Assembly: GCA_965203835.1 (NCBI GenBank)
Contig: OZ241919.1
Coordinates: 1,860,001-1,924,000 of the forward strand
From: CBDCFV01 sp965203835
GTDB lineage: Bacteria; Chloroflexota; Dehalococcoidia; Lucifugimonadales; UBA3495
DNA length: 64,000 nucleotides
Direction: 5' to 3'
A program made the position numbers and the translations under genes. Shown here piece after piece: positions 16,884 to 25,127 of this stretch. The notes under the pieces were generated by a model. It did no database searches and was not told the origin of the DNA. It worked only from the letters and a program-made list of their open reading frames with translations. Every line of letters starts with the position of its first letter. Position 1 is the first letter of the stretch.

Positions 16884-16920
16884 TAAAAACTTGGCGTGAC
16901 CACACGCAGGAGGTTCAAAC

Positions 16921-17655
16921 ATGGGAATACTCTCGCGGATGTCTACGGTTGTAAAGGCAAAAATGAACCGCATACTGGACAATGCGGAAGACCCGAACGA
17001 GACCTTGGATTACTCTTATGAGAAGCAATTGGAGATGCTGCGCGATGTGAAACGGGGCGTAGTACAGATGGTGACGGCCAAACGCCGCATCCAGCAGCAA
17101 GCTTCCGTAGTGCAATCGAACATAACCAAGTTGGACTCCCAAGCGCGTCAAGCGATGGAGGCAGGAAGGGAGGACTTGGCGCGGTTGGCCCTACAACGGA
17201 AGCAGACTTCGCTCATTGAGCTTCAAGGGTTGGATGAGCAGATCGCCGAGATGGAGATGGAGCAGGACAAGTTGACGGCGGCCGAACAGCGGCTCACCGC
17301 CAAAGTCGCCGCTTTCCGTACCAAGAAAGAGACCATCAAGGCCCAGTACAATGCTGCCCAAGCACAGGTGCGGATCGGTGAAGCCCTGTCGGGCGTGTCG
17401 GAAGAAATGGGCGACCTTACCCTGGCCATGGAGCGGGCGGAGAACAAGACGCAGCACATGCGGGCCAGGGCGGGAGCCATTGACGAACTGTCCACAATCG
17501 GCATGTTGGACGACTTCACCGGCACAAGGGAGGATGACATCAGCCGGGAACTGGCCCAATTGACTTCCTCCCAGAACGTGGAAGACGAGCTTGCTGCCAT
17601 GCGCGCCAGCCTGCCCGCGCCGGAGCGCAAGCAATTACCGGAGAACGGATCGTGA
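16921..17655 (+). CDS. pspA: PspA/IM30 family envelope-stress protein
   Basis: A peripheral membrane protein that polymerises on stressed or leaky membranes. The 244 residues show the family layout: N-terminal amphipathic helix (MGILSRMSTVVKAKMNRIL), the AEDPNETLDYSYEKQLEML signature, then long alpha-helical coiled coils (residues 30-190) with ALQRKQTSLIELQGL and QAQVRIGEALSGV. An AGGAGG motif lies 8 bases before the ATG. The downstream gene overlaps by four bases and is the PspA-associated PspAA protein. DUF350/DUF4178 genes lie nearby, as in several Actinobacteria and Chloroflexi clusters. Confidence 0.95.
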   Translation: MGILSRMSTVVKAKMNRILDNAEDPNETLDYSYEKQLEMLRDVKRGVVQMVTAKRRIQQQASVVQSNITKLDSQARQAMEAGREDLARLALQRKQTSLIELQGLDEQIAEMEMEQDKLTAAEQRLTAKVAAFRTKKETIKAQYNAAQAQVRIGEALSGVSEEMGDLTLAMERAENKTQHMRARAGAIDELSTIGMLDDFTGTREDDISRELAQLTSSQNVEDELAAMRASLPAPERKQLPENGS

Positions 17656-17930
17656 TTATACGAATCCCCACCGAGGGACAGTTCAATCTCCCGGGATCTT
17701 ACGTGGACCAGCTTAATGATGTGGACAACGAACTGGTGGAGGCCGTGGAAACGGGTGACAGGGCCAGCTTCCAAGGGTTGTTGAATCGCATGTTGAGCTT
17801 GGTGCGGGAACACGGGACCCCGGTGCCCGTGGACGAGCTGGTAGAATCGGACCTTATGCTGCCCATGCCCGACCTTACCTTGGAGGAGGCGCAGGAACTG
17901 TTCGTCGGCGAAGGACTGTTGCCGGGTTAA
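17652..17930 (+). CDS. PspA-associated protein PspAA
   Basis: A 92-residue protein that matches the PspAA domain in full length: it begins MIIRIPTEGQFNLP, has LNDVDNELVEAVETGD in the middle and ends SDLMLPMPDLTLEEAQELF plus GLLPG. The start is the GTG that overlaps the pspA stop (GTGA). Its partner role with PspA is known from context in many genomes; the mechanism is not settled. Confidence 0.9.
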   Translation: MIIRIPTEGQFNLPGSYVDQLNDVDNELVEAVETGDRASFQGLLNRMLSLVREHGTPVPVDELVESDLMLPMPDLTLEEAQELFVGEGLLPG

Positions 17931-17945
17931 CAAGAGGTGTGATAT

Positions 17946-18248
17946 ATGCCAAAGCCGCATGACATGGGCGGCATGCCCAACGATACGCCCATAGACCAGG
18001 AAGAACACCAGTATATGGACTGGGAAGTGAGAATGGACGCCCTGCACCAGGTGCTGGGCCAGAAGGGCATCCGCAAGACTGATGAAATGCGCCGGGCCAT
18101 CGAAAGCCTGGAGCCGGACGTGTACAACTCCACCAGTTACTACGAAAAGTGGACGGCTGCCTTGGAGATACTGCTGGTGGAGAAGGGAATCCTGACCACC
18201 GAGGAAATAGACGCCAAGGCCACCCAACTGGAACCGGGGACAGGTTAA
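17946..18248 (+). CDS. Nitrile hydratase beta-subunit N-terminal-type protein
   Basis: A 100-residue helical protein corresponding to the N-terminal part of nitrile hydratase beta: the segment STSYYEKWTAALEILLVEKGILTTEEI is the hallmark SYYE-W-AALE-LL pattern. The SH3-like C-terminal half is encoded separately by the next gene, 6 bases downstream. Such a split beta occurs in thiocyanate hydrolase (three-subunit) and in some three-subunit nitrile hydratases. The ATG follows AGAGGTG at a good distance. It lies 15 bases after pspAA, so it may be cotranscribed with the Psp genes, but a functional tie is not implied. Confidence 0.85.
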   Translation: MPKPHDMGGMPNDTPIDQEEHQYMDWEVRMDALHQVLGQKGIRKTDEMRRAIESLEPDVYNSTSYYEKWTAALEILLVEKGILTTEEIDAKATQLEPGTG

Positions 18249-18254
18249 CAGGAA

Positions 18255-18554
18255 ATGGCGGTGTCGAACAGGTACGACAACGGCGATACGGTGCGGGTCC
18301 GGGTGGACTCTCCCGCCGGGCATTACCGCACACCCACTTATATCCAGGGCAAGACCGGAGTGGTGGTCTCCATCTGCGGAAGGTTTCCCAACCCCGAGTC
18401 CCTGGCCCATGGCGGAGACGGGCTACCGGCGCAGACGCTCTACCGGGTTGAGTTCGCCCAGCATACGGTATGGGACGGCTACCAAGGCCCCGCCAGTGAC
18501 AAGATACTGGTGGATATCTACGAGCATTGGCTGGAGCCGGGGGGGTCGACATGA
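18255..18554 (+). CDS. Nitrile hydratase beta-subunit C-terminal (SH3-like) protein
   Basis: A 99-residue beta-barrel protein aligning by eye with the C-terminal domain of nitrile hydratase beta: YDNGDTVRVR, HYRTPTYIQGKTGVV, then LYRVEF and a closing ILVDIYEHWLEP. It should pair with the 17946 product and with the alpha-type subunit at 19315 to form the active enzyme. The stop overlaps the ATG of the Uma2-family gene, ATGA style. Confidence 0.88.
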   Translation: MAVSNRYDNGDTVRVRVDSPAGHYRTPTYIQGKTGVVVSICGRFPNPESLAHGGDGLPAQTLYRVEFAQHTVWDGYQGPASDKILVDIYEHWLEPGGST

Positions 18555-19318
18555 CGACTGGGTTGCCGCCGTCATCCCGGCAGGGACCAAAACCTGCGCG
18601 CAGGTGGCGCCATCTGACGCCTCCCGATCCCGGGATGCCCGACGACTACGAGCCGTTGCCCGATGCTATGCTGCAAGAACCCCACTTCACCGAAACTATG
18701 CAGGTTGTCAGGACCCTCTTCTTGAGCCACGATACCGCCTTGGTCAGTGGCGATACCCCCATCTATTACCGCGATGATGCGGGAGTGCAACGGATTGTGC
18801 GGCCCGACTGCTACGTTGCCTTTGGCGTGGATGAAGTGGCAATTCGGCGCCGCAACGGTTATTACCTTGACGAAGTGGGGCGCCCGCCGGATTTCGTGCT
18901 GGAAATAGCGTCGGAAAGCACCTATACCGAAGACACAGGCCGCAAGCGGGACCTCTACGCGAGGCTGGGCGTTGGCGAGTACTGGCGGTTTGACGGCAGC
19001 GGGGAGAACTTCTATCCGGAACTCCTGATTGGCGAAGCGCTGGTGGAAGGGGAGTATGTACCCCTTGAAATGCACGAAAATCCGGACGGAGTAGTCTGGG
19101 GCCACAGCTCAGCCTTGGGTATGGACCTGTGTTGGGACAACGAGCGGCTGCGTTTCCGTGACCCGGGCGCCAACGCATACCACCGTAACCTGGAAGAAGC
19201 AGAGGCGCTTATAAGATCGCAGGCGGCTGCCCTTCAGGATGCGGAGGCTCGCGCTGAGGTCGACCAAGCCAGGATACGTCAGCTTGAGGAAGAGCTACGC
19301 CAAAGGAGGCAACAGTGA
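18551..19318 (+). CDS. Uma2-family (DUF820) PD-(D/E)XK nuclease-like protein
   Basis: A 255-residue protein of the Uma2 family, widespread in Chloroflexi and cyanobacteria and usually of unknown target. The nuclease-like core is visible: RIVRPDCYVAF (the catalytic Asp), PPDFVLEIASEST (Glu-x-Ser strand), GRKRDLYARLGVGEYW (Lys helix). A coiled-coil tail (residues 215-255, AEALIRSQAAALQDAEARAEV) follows. It is wedged between nitrile hydratase beta and alpha genes, overlapping each by four bases, which is an unusual position. Residues 6-20 appear derived from a degenerate repeat copy. Confidence 0.88.
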   Translation: MTTGLPPSSRQGPKPARRWRHLTPPDPGMPDDYEPLPDAMLQEPHFTETMQVVRTLFLSHDTALVSGDTPIYYRDDAGVQRIVRPDCYVAFGVDEVAIRRRNGYYLDEVGRPPDFVLEIASESTYTEDTGRKRDLYARLGVGEYWRFDGSGENFYPELLIGEALVEGEYVPLEMHENPDGVVWGHSSALGMDLCWDNERLRFRDPGANAYHRNLEEAEALIRSQAAALQDAEARAEVDQARIRQLEEELRQRRQQ

Positions 19319-19956
19319 GCGATAGTCACGACGGTCCCCACAGTCACCCTGAATCCAATGAAGAGTTGAGCCCTTACGCACGGCGGGCCCAAGCAATGGA
19401 AGCCCTGCTGGTGGAAAAAGGCGTGTGTTCGACGGACGAAGTGCAGCAGATGATGGACACGGTTGAGTCCCGGTCTCCCGCCGACGGCGCAAGGGTGGTT
19501 GCCCGCGCTTGGTCCGACGCCGGTTACAAGAGCCGCCTGCTGGATGACCCCCATGCCGCGCTGGCCGAATTGGGCTACACCCTCCCAGACACCACTCCCA
19601 AGCTGGAGGTGGTGGAGAACACTGAGCAGGTGCATCACATGGTCGTTTGCACCCTGTGTTCCTGTTATCCCAGGGCGTTGCTGGGCAGGCCGCCCGACTG
19701 GTACAAGAGCTTCGCCTACCGCTCCCGCGCGGTCATCGACCCCCGGGGCACCCTGAAGGAATTCGGGTTGGAGTTGGGTGAGGACACTGAGGTCCGGGTT
19801 CTGGACAGCACCGCGGACTTGCGCTACTTGGTATTGCCCCGTCAGCCCGCCGGGACGGAGGGAATGTCCGAGTCGGACCTGGCCAAGCTGGTCAGCCGCG
19901 ACAGCATGATTGGTGTGACCAACCCCAGGGTGCCAGAGGCCGTGGCGGCGGACTAA
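19315..19956 (+). CDS. Nitrile hydratase alpha / thiocyanate hydrolase gamma-type subunit, cobalt type
   Basis: The metal-binding catalytic subunit, 213 residues from a GTG overlapping the previous stop. The motif V-C112-T-L-C115-S116-C117-YP is the claw-setting motif; Thr after the first Cys indicates the cobalt type. PRALLGRPPDWYKSFAYRSRAV follows as in the family. With a split beta, the set looks like scnABC in organisation, but sequence alone does not tell a nitrile hydratase from a thiocyanate hydrolase. No metallochaperone or activator gene is seen alongside, so cobalt insertion would have to depend on the beta-like proteins or a distant gene. Confidence 0.93.
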   Translation: MSDSHDGPHSHPESNEELSPYARRAQAMEALLVEKGVCSTDEVQQMMDTVESRSPADGARVVARAWSDAGYKSRLLDDPHAALAELGYTLPDTTPKLEVVENTEQVHHMVVCTLCSCYPRALLGRPPDWYKSFAYRSRAVIDPRGTLKEFGLELGEDTEVRVLDSTADLRYLVLPRQPAGTEGMSESDLAKLVSRDSMIGVTNPRVPEAVAAD

Positions 19957-19990
19957 GAGACTGCCTCAAAACTTGATGCAACACCTAACC

Positions 19991-20017
19991 CGTCATTCCC
20001 GCGAAGGCGGGAATCCA
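19991..20017. repeat. Interspersed palindromic repeat, consensus single copy
   Basis: CGTCATTCCCGCGAAGGCGG followed by GAATCCA; a perfect 8-bp stem ATTCCCGC/GCGGGAAT with a GAAG loop. It lies between convergent genes and is the best example of the family in this window. Confidence 0.9.
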
Positions 20018-20091
20018 TAGGTGTTGGCCGACGACCGGGTATCGGCTGAAACCAACTGGTTGTGAGAAGGCGACGCCCTGTCCTAGCGCAA

Positions 20092-20910
20092 TCAGTCCCG
20101 CTGCGAAAGCAGTGCGCCGGGCAGGTCCTTCAGCAGCGTCTCAACGTCTGGTATCCGGTCGTCATTGCCCAAGCCCAGGTGCAGCGGCGTTATCGAGATT
20201 TGATTGTTCCTAACCGCCCAGGAGTCGGTGCCTTCCTGTGAGGTGCTGCCCAGGGGACGGTCACGGGAAATCCAGTACTTCCTCTGGGCGCCGACACCCT
20301 CCTCCCGGACCGACTCTCCGTAGGACCTGCCCCCCAGCTTCGTCACTTGGACGCCGGTCACCCTGTCCAACTGCATACTGGGGACGTTTATGTTCAGGAA
20401 CAAGGGATAGTCCGGAGTGCTTTCCCGCAAGCGCAACGCCACCAACCCCAGCAGCCGCGCCGCGCCGTCGAAAATGGGGTCGCGAACGGAACCGACCGAT
20501 ATCGCGATGGTGGGAAAACCCCGCACGAAACCCTGTATCGCTCCGCCCACGGTGCCGGATACTATGGTGTCCCAACCAAGGTTGGAACCGGAATTTATCC
20601 CTGAGACAACCAAGTCCACCCTGCCCACCAGCTTTTCCAGCGCGAGGATAGCGCAGTCTCCCGGAGTGCCTTCCGCCGCATAGGCCGTCACCTCGAACGG
20701 CGATGGGGACTCCCCGTCGTCGTCCAACAGTGTGTTCACCGGCATGGTACGCACCCGTAACGGCGCATGGAGAGTGAGGGAAGCGCCCACGCCGCTCTGC
20801 TCCCGGTCCGGCGCCACTACGAACAGTTCTCCCACCGAGCGCAAAGCCTTGGCAGCGGCCCACAGGCCGGGAGCGTAGATTCCATCGTCATTTATCAGAA
20901 GTATTTTCAA
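20092..20910 (-). CDS. surE: 5'/3'-nucleotidase SurE
   Basis: A metal-dependent phosphatase acting on nucleoside monophosphates. The 272 residues begin with LLINDDGIYAPG (Asp-Asp metal site), then VVAPDREQSGVGAS, AAEGTPGDCAI and VVSGINSGSNLGWDTIVSGTVG, the complete SurE signature set. The length is at the upper end of the family. It is transcribed away from a repeat-rich gap next to the coxM gene. Confidence 0.97.
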   Translation of the reverse strand: MKILLINDDGIYAPGLWAAAKALRSVGELFVVAPDREQSGVGASLTLHAPLRVRTMPVNTLLDDDGESPSPFEVTAYAAEGTPGDCAILALEKLVGRVDLVVSGINSGSNLGWDTIVSGTVGGAIQGFVRGFPTIAISVGSVRDPIFDGAARLLGLVALRLRESTPDYPLFLNINVPSMQLDRVTGVQVTKLGGRSYGESVREEGVGAQRKYWISRDRPLGSTSQEGTDSWAVRNNQISITPLHLGLGNDDRIPDVETLLKDLPGALLSQRD

Positions 20911-20948
20911 TTCAGCCTTTTCCGTTCTGCCTGAGATTCACATACCCC

Positions 20949-21181
20949 TTCCCGTCTTTCCCGCCTGCGCGGGAATCCCGTTTGGGGCAGGCCTGAGCCT
21001 GTCGAAGGATGGGTTTCGGCCAAGTCGGAGGCCGTAGTAAAGCCCTCGCTCCGGCCCATGACATTCGGGTCAGGGAACGAGGGCTTCAGCAAAGGCTCCT
21101 TCTCGTCTTTCCCGCGAAGCCTACCCCCGGCCCGGTTTCCCGCCTGCGCGGGAATGACGGGGGAAGGGGATCGGGAATCCA
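20949..21181. repeat. Interspersed-repeat cluster in the surE-coxM gap
   Basis: This 300-base gap holds no gene. It carries one copy at 20949-20985 followed by GGCCTGAGCCTGTCGAAGG, and a two-arm compound copy at 21103-21181 of the same layout as that inside the SecA paralogue. Confidence 0.85.
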
Positions 21182-21210
21182 CGGGAGCAAGCTTTGCCCG
21201 GCAAAAGCCG

Positions 21211-22077
21211 TTAGTGGTGGGCCAAGCCGGTCGCGTGAAAAATGGCGTGGCGTATTTCCACCGCTGCCATCGCCTTGCGGTACTCGGCGGAGGCGTAGAA
21301 GTCTCCGATAACGTCCCCGAGGTCGTTGCTGACCTGGTTGGCGGCGGCGGTGATGCTTTCCGCCGACAAGGTGCTGCCAGCCAGAGCATTTTCAACCGAC
21401 GTGGCGCGGGTCGGCACGGGAACGGCGCCCCCGACGGCGACACTCGCGGCGGTACACCGGTCGCCGTCAACGGTCAGGACGACGGCACCGCCAACTACGG
21501 CATAGCCCGAGGCCGGATGCGCCATCTTGGCGTATTCAGCGACTTGGTTCGCCGCGAGTCGCGGCACTTCGACCGAGGTCAGGATCTCATTGTCCGCTAT
21601 CGCGGTCGTAAGAGGTCCCAAGAAGAAGTCTCCGGGAGAGGCAGTTCGGGAACCGTTGGGTCCCTGGATGGTAAACGTGGCGCCCAACGCGGTCAGCACC
21701 GCGGGCCAGTCGGAGGCTGGGTCGGCGTGCACCACGTTGCCGCCGATCGTGCCCCGGTTCCGTACCTGGGTGTCACCGATGCCGCCGGCCGCCTCCGCCA
21801 GCAGCGAACAGGCAGCCGCAGCTTCGGAGGAGGAAGCGATTTCCCAATGAGTGGTCAACGCTCCGATGCGAACGCTGCCGTTGTTCACCGAAATGCCCTT
21901 CAGCTCGGAAATGCCCCCTATGTCCACCACCGCCGAAGGCCTGGCCAAGCGCAGCTTCAGCAGGGGAATCAGGCTGTGGCCGCCGGCGATCAGCTTGGAG
22001 TCCTCGTTGGCGCCCAATAACTGTATGGCTTCGGCCACCGAAGAGGCCTTGTGATAGTCAAACGCTGCAGCAAACAT
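21211..22077 (-). CDS. Molybdenum hydroxylase FAD subunit (CoxM-like)
   Basis: The 288-residue FAD-binding subunit of a xanthine-dehydrogenase family enzyme. From the ATG at 22077 the sequence shows LIAGGHSLIPLLKLRLARP (the first FAD motif) and TQVRNRGTIGGNVVHADPASDWP (the second), followed by the CODH FAD C-terminal domain. The start is set by the spacing of two bases after the large-subunit stop. It accepts electrons from the 2Fe-2S subunit and passes them to the respiratory chain. A longer frame upstream overlaps the coxL-type gene and is not coding. Confidence 0.93.
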   Translation of the reverse strand: MFAAAFDYHKASSVAEAIQLLGANEDSKLIAGGHSLIPLLKLRLARPSAVVDIGGISELKGISVNNGSVRIGALTTHWEIASSSEAAAACSLLAEAAGGIGDTQVRNRGTIGGNVVHADPASDWPAVLTALGATFTIQGPNGSRTASPGDFFLGPLTTAIADNEILTSVEVPRLAANQVAEYAKMAHPASGYAVVGGAVVLTVDGDRCTAASVAVGGAVPVPTRATSVENALAGSTLSAESITAAANQVSNDLGDVIGDFYASAEYRKAMAAVEIRHAIFHATGLAHH

Positions 22078-22079
22078 GG

Positions 22080-24431
22080 TTATGCCCCCCTTGCATCCTG
22101 TATAGCCTGCCACACCCTCTCGGGCGTCAGCGGCATCTCCAGCCTGGTGACTCCCAGGGGCCTGAGCGCGTCTATGACCGCATTGTAAATGGTCACCGTC
22201 GACGCGATGGTGCCCGTCTCCCCAATGCCTTTTACTCCCAAGGGGTTGTGGGGCGACGGAGTGACGGTCGATAAAGTCTCTATTTGAGGCATGAAATGAG
22301 CTTTGGGCAGCGCGTAGTCCAGCATCGACCCCGTCACAAGTTGACCGTCGTCGCCGTAGACCGCGCCTTCCCAAAGCGCTTGGCCCGCGCCCTGAACGAC
22401 CCCGCCATGCACCTGTCCTTCCACGATTACCGGGTTGATTTGCGGCCCGCAGTCGTCGGTGGCCACGTACCGTTCCAGGACGATGTGGCCGTTGTCCGCG
22501 TCCACCCTCACCACCGCGACATGGGTGCCGAAGGGGAAGCTGAAGTTCGGCGTGTCGTAGAACGTGGTCGCTTCCAAGCCCGGCTCCATGCCTTCCGGCA
22601 TATTCCAAGCCACGTTGGCCATCAAGGCTATGTTCTGGATGGTCTGGTTCTGGTCCGGTGACCCGCGGACGAAGAAACTGCCGTTGTCGTACTCAATGTC
22701 CTCTTCGGCCGCTTCCAGCAGGTGCGCGGCCAAGGCACGGCCCTTATCCTTGATCTTGCGGGCGCTCAAGGCGATGGCGGCGCCGCTGAGGACGGTAGTG
22801 CGGCTGCCGTAAGTGCCCCACCCCATGGGGGTATTGTCGGTGTCTCCGTGGACGACTTCCACGTCGTCCACCGGTACACCCAGTTCGTCCGACAGGATTT
22901 GAGCGAAGGTGGTCTCCTCCCCCTGTCCGTGAGGAGAAGTGCCTACGAAGATGTTGACTTTGCCTGTGGCATAGAAGCGCACGATGGCGCCTTCCCAAAG
23001 ACCGCCGCCAAACCCTACGGCTCCGGCTATTTGCGAGGGGCCGATGCCGCAGATTTCACAATAGCAGGATACGCCGATGCCCATATATTCGTGGTGGCCC
23101 CGGAGGTGTGCCTGCTCTTCCCGCAGACCTTGGTAGTTGACGTGTTCCAACGCCACGTCAAGGTTGCCGGGGTAGTCGCCGCTGTCGTAGTGCAGCCCGA
23201 CGGACACGTCGTAACCGTCCTCGAACTTGGGAATCAGGTTGCGGCGGCGCACCTCAACGGGGTCGAGGCCCAACTCGGCGGCCAGTATGTCCATCAGCCG
23301 CTCCAGCAGGAAGGTCGCTTCCGGCCTGCCCGCGCCGCGGTAGGCTTCCACCGGCGTGGTGTTGGTGAAAGCGCCGTAAACATCGCCCTTGATGTTGGGT
23401 ATTTCATAAGGGCCGCAGTACATCAACCCGTGGAGGATGGTGGGGATGCCCGGAGCGGCCGTAGACAGGTATGCGCCCATCCCGGCGTACACTCTGGTGC
23501 GAAGGCCGGTGACTTTGCCGTCCCTGCCTGCCGCCAGCTCCACATACTGGATATGGTCTCGCCCGTGGGTGGTAGCCTGGAAGTTCTCCGACCGGGTCTC
23601 GGTCCATTTGACCGGCCGCCCCAGTTGCATCGCGCAAAACGCCGTGATCATCTCCCAAGGATAAACGGCGATCTTGCTGCCGAACCCTCCGCCGACCTCC
23701 GGGGCGATGACCCGGATTTTGTGTTCCGGTACGCCGGTAACCAAGGAGGTCACGAACCGGGCTATGTGAGGGTTCTGGCTGGTGTTCCAAATGGTCAACT
23801 CGCCCAATGCGGACAGCCAGGTAGCGACGGTGGACCGGGGTTCCATAGCGTTGGGTATCAGCTTTTGCTGGATGATTGTGTCGCTTACAACCACCTCCGC
23901 GGAGTCGAAGGCGGAGTCCGCGTCTCCGGCCGCGACCGTCCAGTGGAAGGCTTGGTTGTTGGGGGCGTCTTCGTGCAGTTGTGGAGCGCCGTCCTGCAAC
24001 GCTGCCTCGGCGTTGACCACTGCCGGAAGGACTTCATAGCCGACGTTGATCAACTCCAGGGCGTCTTCCGCTTGGATGCGGGTGTCCGCCACCACGACGG
24101 CCACCGCGTCGCCCACGTATCGCACAATGTCCTTGGCAATCGCCGGGTAGGCGACCGCTTTCACATCGGAGTCCGGCACCACCCAAGCGCATGGAATGGG
24201 ACTGAGTTTCCCTTCGATGTCGGCGCCGGTATATACCGCCACTACACCCGGCGCGGACTTGGCGGCTGAAGTGTCGATGCTCGTTATCCGGGCGTGGCCG
24301 TGAGGGCTCCTGAGTATCGCCGCGTGGACCAGCCCGTTCAGTGATATGTCGTCCGTATAGGACGATTGTCCCGTGATGAGGCGGGGGTCTTCTCTCCGGC
24401 GTATGCCGGAGCCGAATATTCTGGTAGTCAT
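22080..24431 (-). CDS. Molybdenum hydroxylase large subunit (form II CoxL-like)
   Basis: The 783-residue molybdopterin subunit of a xanthine oxidase/CO dehydrogenase family enzyme. It starts with GSGIRRREDPRLITGQ, has GGGFGSKIAVYPWE, the active-site loop VEAYRGAGRPEATFLLERL, and the catalytic-glutamate motif GVKGIGETGT (E738). The loop is AYRGAGR and not the AYxCSFR of true form I CO dehydrogenase, so CO oxidation cannot be assumed; the substrate may be an N-heterocycle or aldehyde. Gene order is S-L-M on the minus strand with tight spacing. No Cox maturation genes follow in the window. Confidence 0.93.
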   Translation of the reverse strand: MTTRIFGSGIRRREDPRLITGQSSYTDDISLNGLVHAAILRSPHGHARITSIDTSAAKSAPGVVAVYTGADIEGKLSPIPCAWVVPDSDVKAVAYPAIAKDIVRYVGDAVAVVVADTRIQAEDALELINVGYEVLPAVVNAEAALQDGAPQLHEDAPNNQAFHWTVAAGDADSAFDSAEVVVSDTIIQQKLIPNAMEPRSTVATWLSALGELTIWNTSQNPHIARFVTSLVTGVPEHKIRVIAPEVGGGFGSKIAVYPWEMITAFCAMQLGRPVKWTETRSENFQATTHGRDHIQYVELAAGRDGKVTGLRTRVYAGMGAYLSTAAPGIPTILHGLMYCGPYEIPNIKGDVYGAFTNTTPVEAYRGAGRPEATFLLERLMDILAAELGLDPVEVRRRNLIPKFEDGYDVSVGLHYDSGDYPGNLDVALEHVNYQGLREEQAHLRGHHEYMGIGVSCYCEICGIGPSQIAGAVGFGGGLWEGAIVRFYATGKVNIFVGTSPHGQGEETTFAQILSDELGVPVDDVEVVHGDTDNTPMGWGTYGSRTTVLSGAAIALSARKIKDKGRALAAHLLEAAEEDIEYDNGSFFVRGSPDQNQTIQNIALMANVAWNMPEGMEPGLEATTFYDTPNFSFPFGTHVAVVRVDADNGHIVLERYVATDDCGPQINPVIVEGQVHGGVVQGAGQALWEGAVYGDDGQLVTGSMLDYALPKAHFMPQIETLSTVTPSPHNPLGVKGIGETGTIASTVTIYNAVIDALRPLGVTRLEMPLTPERVWQAIQDARGA

Positions 24432-24434
24432 GGC

Positions 24435-24908
24435 CTAGCTCCCCATTTTTTCGGCGGCGGCCAGGATCGACTTCACAATGTTCTGGTACCCGGTGCATCG
24501 GCAGATATTGCCCTCCAGGCCGTGGCGCACCTCTTCCGAAGTGGGATTGGGGTTCCGCTCCAGCAACTCCACTGCGGTCATTATCATCCCGGCGGTGCAG
24601 TAGCCGCACTGGAGACCGTGGTTGTCCCAGAAGGCCTCTTGGATCGGGTGAAGGTTGCCGTCGGTGGCCAACCCCTCGATAGTGCCTATTTCAGCGCCAT
24701 CAGCCTGCACCGCCAAGCAGGTGCAGGACTTTACCGTTGCGCCGTTCATCATCACCACGCAGGCGCCGCACTGGCTGGTGTCGCAACCGATTTTGGTGCC
24801 CGTCAGACCCAGTTGTTCACGTATGAAGTGGACCAGTAACGTTCGCGGTTCCACCTCGGCTTCGTGGACGCGCCCGTTCACCGTCACGCGTATCGGAACA
24901 TTCGCCAT
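24435..24908 (-). CDS. Molybdenum hydroxylase 2Fe-2S subunit (CoxS-like)
   Basis: The 157-residue iron-sulfur subunit with two clusters: the plant-ferredoxin type CDTSQCGACVV with a later SCTCL, and the C-terminal CGYCTAGM and ICRCTGYQNIV. The start chosen, 24908, has GGGGGA five bases upstream; an ATG at 24920 is an alternative with a poor SD. First gene of the S-L-M operon; the 219-base upstream gap divides it from the divergent gene at 25128. Confidence 0.94.
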   Translation of the reverse strand: MANVPIRVTVNGRVHEAEVEPRTLLVHFIREQLGLTGTKIGCDTSQCGACVVMMNGATVKSCTCLAVQADGAEIGTIEGLATDGNLHPIQEAFWDNHGLQCGYCTAGMIMTAVELLERNPNPTSEEVRHGLEGNICRCTGYQNIVKSILAAAEKMGS

Positions 24909-25127
24909 AGCGTCCCCCATGAGGTTGGATTTGGCATATCAATATTAAGGAATCGTAGCTGTTTGGCCGCCACGGAGTATATACTTGGCTCAAGCTACAG
25001 TCAACGTAAAGACTGTCCTCTTACTCGTGACGCCTGGCTCAATTGAGAGTTCTTCCCCCTCCTTGGCCCGTATCTCTCATGAGGGATTTTCCAGCCGTAA
25101 GGGGGTGATACAATAAGCAGGCCGGTC

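Noticed and set aside
21103..21210. tRNA gene in the repeat-rich surE-coxM gap
   Set aside because: No acceptor stem, T-arm or anticodon arm could be drawn; the stem structure is the repeat.
22722..24269. A 515-codon plus-strand frame
   Set aside because: Antisense to the CoxL-like gene; no motifs.
22080..24431. True aerobic CO dehydrogenase
   Set aside because: The active-site loop is AYRGAGR, not AYxCSFR.
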